A stretch of 6,223 nucleotides of DNA, taken from assembly GCA_036702855.1 (NCBI GenBank), contig DATNQF010000190.1:1-6223 (forward strand), in the 5' to 3' direction. The notes under the pieces are model-generated. The model searched no databases. It was not told where the DNA came from and was given only the letters and a program-made list of their open reading frames with translations. The position numbers and the translations under genes were made by a program. Below, piece by piece: positions 5,059 through 6,223 of this stretch (within the stretch, counting starts at the first letter, position 1; each line of letters starts with the position of its first letter). This DNA is from JACVSF01 sp036702855. GTDB lineage: Bacteria; Cyanobacteriota; Cyanobacteriia; Phormidesmidales; Phormidesmidaceae.

Positions 5059-6223
5059 CTAAATCGGATAGGCGTTATCCAGTTCAACGAATGTATGAAG
5101 CAGCACATTAGCACCTTGAGTACATTGTTCTGGCGAAGTGTATTCTGCTTCGGAGTGACTGATTCCAGCCTGACTCGGCACAAAGATCATGCCCATATCA
5201 GTTATGCGACCCATTTCCAAAGCATCATGTCCCGCCCTGCTAGGCAAACGGCAATGACTTAAATGCAAATCTTCACAAATACTCTCAATTGCAGATTGAA
5301 TGTGGTTTGCCGCTAGAGAAGGTTCGACCCATAGAAGGGGGGCTGTCTCAACTCGGATGCCGTAAGTAGTTGCGATCGCGTTCACCTCCCGTTCCAACTG
5401 AGCAACCATCTGCTCTAGACAAGACTTAGACAAATCGCGAAGGTCTACTGAAAGTTCAACCCGTCCAGGCACAATATTGACCGCATTGGGAAACACCTCT
5501 AACCGACCTACCGTCGCTACAGGCTCACCTGGTATCCGGTTCGCAAGTGATTTTACAGCCAGCACAATTTCTGAGGCTGCTACCAGTGCGTCATGTCGCA
5601 TATCCATTGGCGTTGTTCCAGCATGGTTAGCCTGGCCTATGAGCGTCAGAGCCAGTCGATGAACTCCTACGACACCTTGCACAACTCCAATCATCTTCTG
5701 CTGGTGCTCTAGAACAGCCCCCTGCTCCACGTGAAGTTCCACAAAAGCTGCCATATCCGAGCGCGACCGCTGTGCCGTTGCTAACTCCTCCCAATTGCCC
5801 CCAATTCGCTCCAGGCACTCTTGAATCGGGACACCAACTGTTGTTTTCAGCTGATCTGGATCCTTCAAATCTAATGTTCCAGCAATAGCCTGACAGCCAA
5901 TCATTGTGTTCTCCTCGTCAGTAAACACAATTACCTCAATAGGGTGCTTCAGTCGCAAATGATTCTGATGAAGCGTCTCCACTACCTCAATTCCAGCTAA
6001 AACCCCCAAAACTCCATCAAAGCGTCCCCCAGAAGGCACAGTGTCAATGTGTGAACCTGTTACCAAAGCTGGAGCCCCCTCAACTGTCCCAGCGTAATGG
6101 CCGATCAAGTTACCTGCAGCGTCTGTACGCACCGTCATTCCGGCTTCTATCATCCATTGCTGCACCTTATAGCGAGCTTGTAAGTCCTCAGGCGTAAACG
6201 CTAGTCGTCGAATACTCCCTGAA
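5059..6223 (-). CDS. M20-type Zn-dependent amidohydrolase, allantoate / N-carbamoyl-L-amino-acid hydrolase class (5' end missing)
   Basis: Enzymes of this class split a carbamoyl or ureido group from allantoate, ureidoglycolate, beta-ureidopropionate or N-carbamoyl amino acids, releasing ammonia and CO2. The reading frame is open to position 6222 (387 residues seen); by family length some 20-30 N-terminal residues are missing. Numbering from the window edge: GSHIDTV with His58; GGRFDGVLGV with bridging Asp69; FTDEEN with Glu103 and Glu104, catalytic base and metal ligand; ELHVEQG with His164; the dimerisation-domain motif GQANHAGTTPMD with His200; SRAGHDA at 328-334; and GISHSEAEYTSPEQ with metal ligand His356. 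All metal and catalytic residues of a dinuclear-zinc enzyme are present, so it should be active. Internal GTG or ATG codons near 6165 are not the start, since SIRRLAFTPEDLQARY-like family sequence continues upstream. Substrate is uncertain: the motif at 328 has Arg where allantoate and carbamoyl enzymes usually have Gly. A Nudix gene follows 26 bases on. Confidence 0.9.
   Translation of the reverse strand, partial: SGSIRRLAFTPEDLQARYKVQQWMIEAGMTVRTDAAGNLIGHYAGTVEGAPALVTGSHIDTVPSGGRFDGVLGVLAGIEVVETLHQNHLRLKHPIEVIVFTDEENTMIGCQAIAGTLDLKDPDQLKTTVGVPIQECLERIGGNWEELATAQRSRSDMAAFVELHVEQGAVLEHQQKMIGVVQGVVGVHRLALTLIGQANHAGTTPMDMRHDALVAASEIVLAVKSLANRIPGEPVATVGRLEVFPNAVNIVPGRVELSVDLRDLSKSCLEQMVAQLEREVNAIATTYGIRVETAPLLWVEPSLAANHIQSAIESICEDLHLSHCRLPSRAGHDALEMGRITDMGMIFVPSQAGISHSEAEYTSPEQCTQGANVLLHTFVELDNAYPI

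Noticed and set aside
1..6223. Mobile element, phage defence, toxin-antitoxin or CRISPR content
   Set aside because: No transposase, terminal repeats, nuclease or toxin-like pairs, and no spaced repeat array; all six genes are ordinary household or metabolic families.

Overview
The window looks like chromosomal DNA from a cyanobacterium. Six perfect copies of the octamer GCGATCGC (HIP1) occur in 6.2 kb, where chance predicts about 0.1. The proteins also read like cyanobacterial members of their families. I would guess a filamentous, Leptolyngbya-like lineage, but the window alone cannot settle that. Base composition looks even throughout. I see no insertion sequence, prophage gene, CRISPR array, tRNA or rRNA.

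Layout from left to right. (1) Positions 1-1050, minus strand: the N-terminal 5'-nuclease part of DNA polymerase I (polA), which runs off the left edge. (2) Positions 1051-1593: a 543-base gap. It holds a probable polA promoter built over a 10-bp direct repeat, and a good intrinsic terminator facing left. (3) Positions 1594-3354, minus strand: an NFACT/RqcH ribosome quality-control protein with a GTG start and a strong Shine-Dalgarno. (4) Positions 3355-3579: a divergent spacer rich in inverted repeats. (5) Positions 3580-3843, plus strand: a RemA-family DNA-binding protein. (6) Positions 3947-4393, plus strand: SufE, the sulfur acceptor for Fe-S cluster assembly. (7) Positions 4406-5032, minus strand: a Nudix hydrolase that converges on sufE with 12 bases between the stop codons. 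(8) Position 5059 to the right edge, minus strand: an M20-type Zn-dependent amidohydrolase of the allantoate / N-carbamoyl-amino-acid class, lacking its extreme N-terminus.

The genes fall into transcription units rather than one pathway. The amidohydrolase and the Nudix gene are 26 bases apart on the same strand and are probably co-transcribed. rqcH and remA diverge from one spacer that could be regulated in common. sufE has its own candidate promoter. polA is separated from rqcH by a terminator.

I did not find a convincing new biological system; this is mostly ordinary core genome. The points most worth a second look are the inverted repeats between rqcH and remA, the Glu-Arg in place of the Asp-Arg pair in RqcH, the long rqcH 3' region that could yield a small RNA, and the repeat overlapping the polA promoter.
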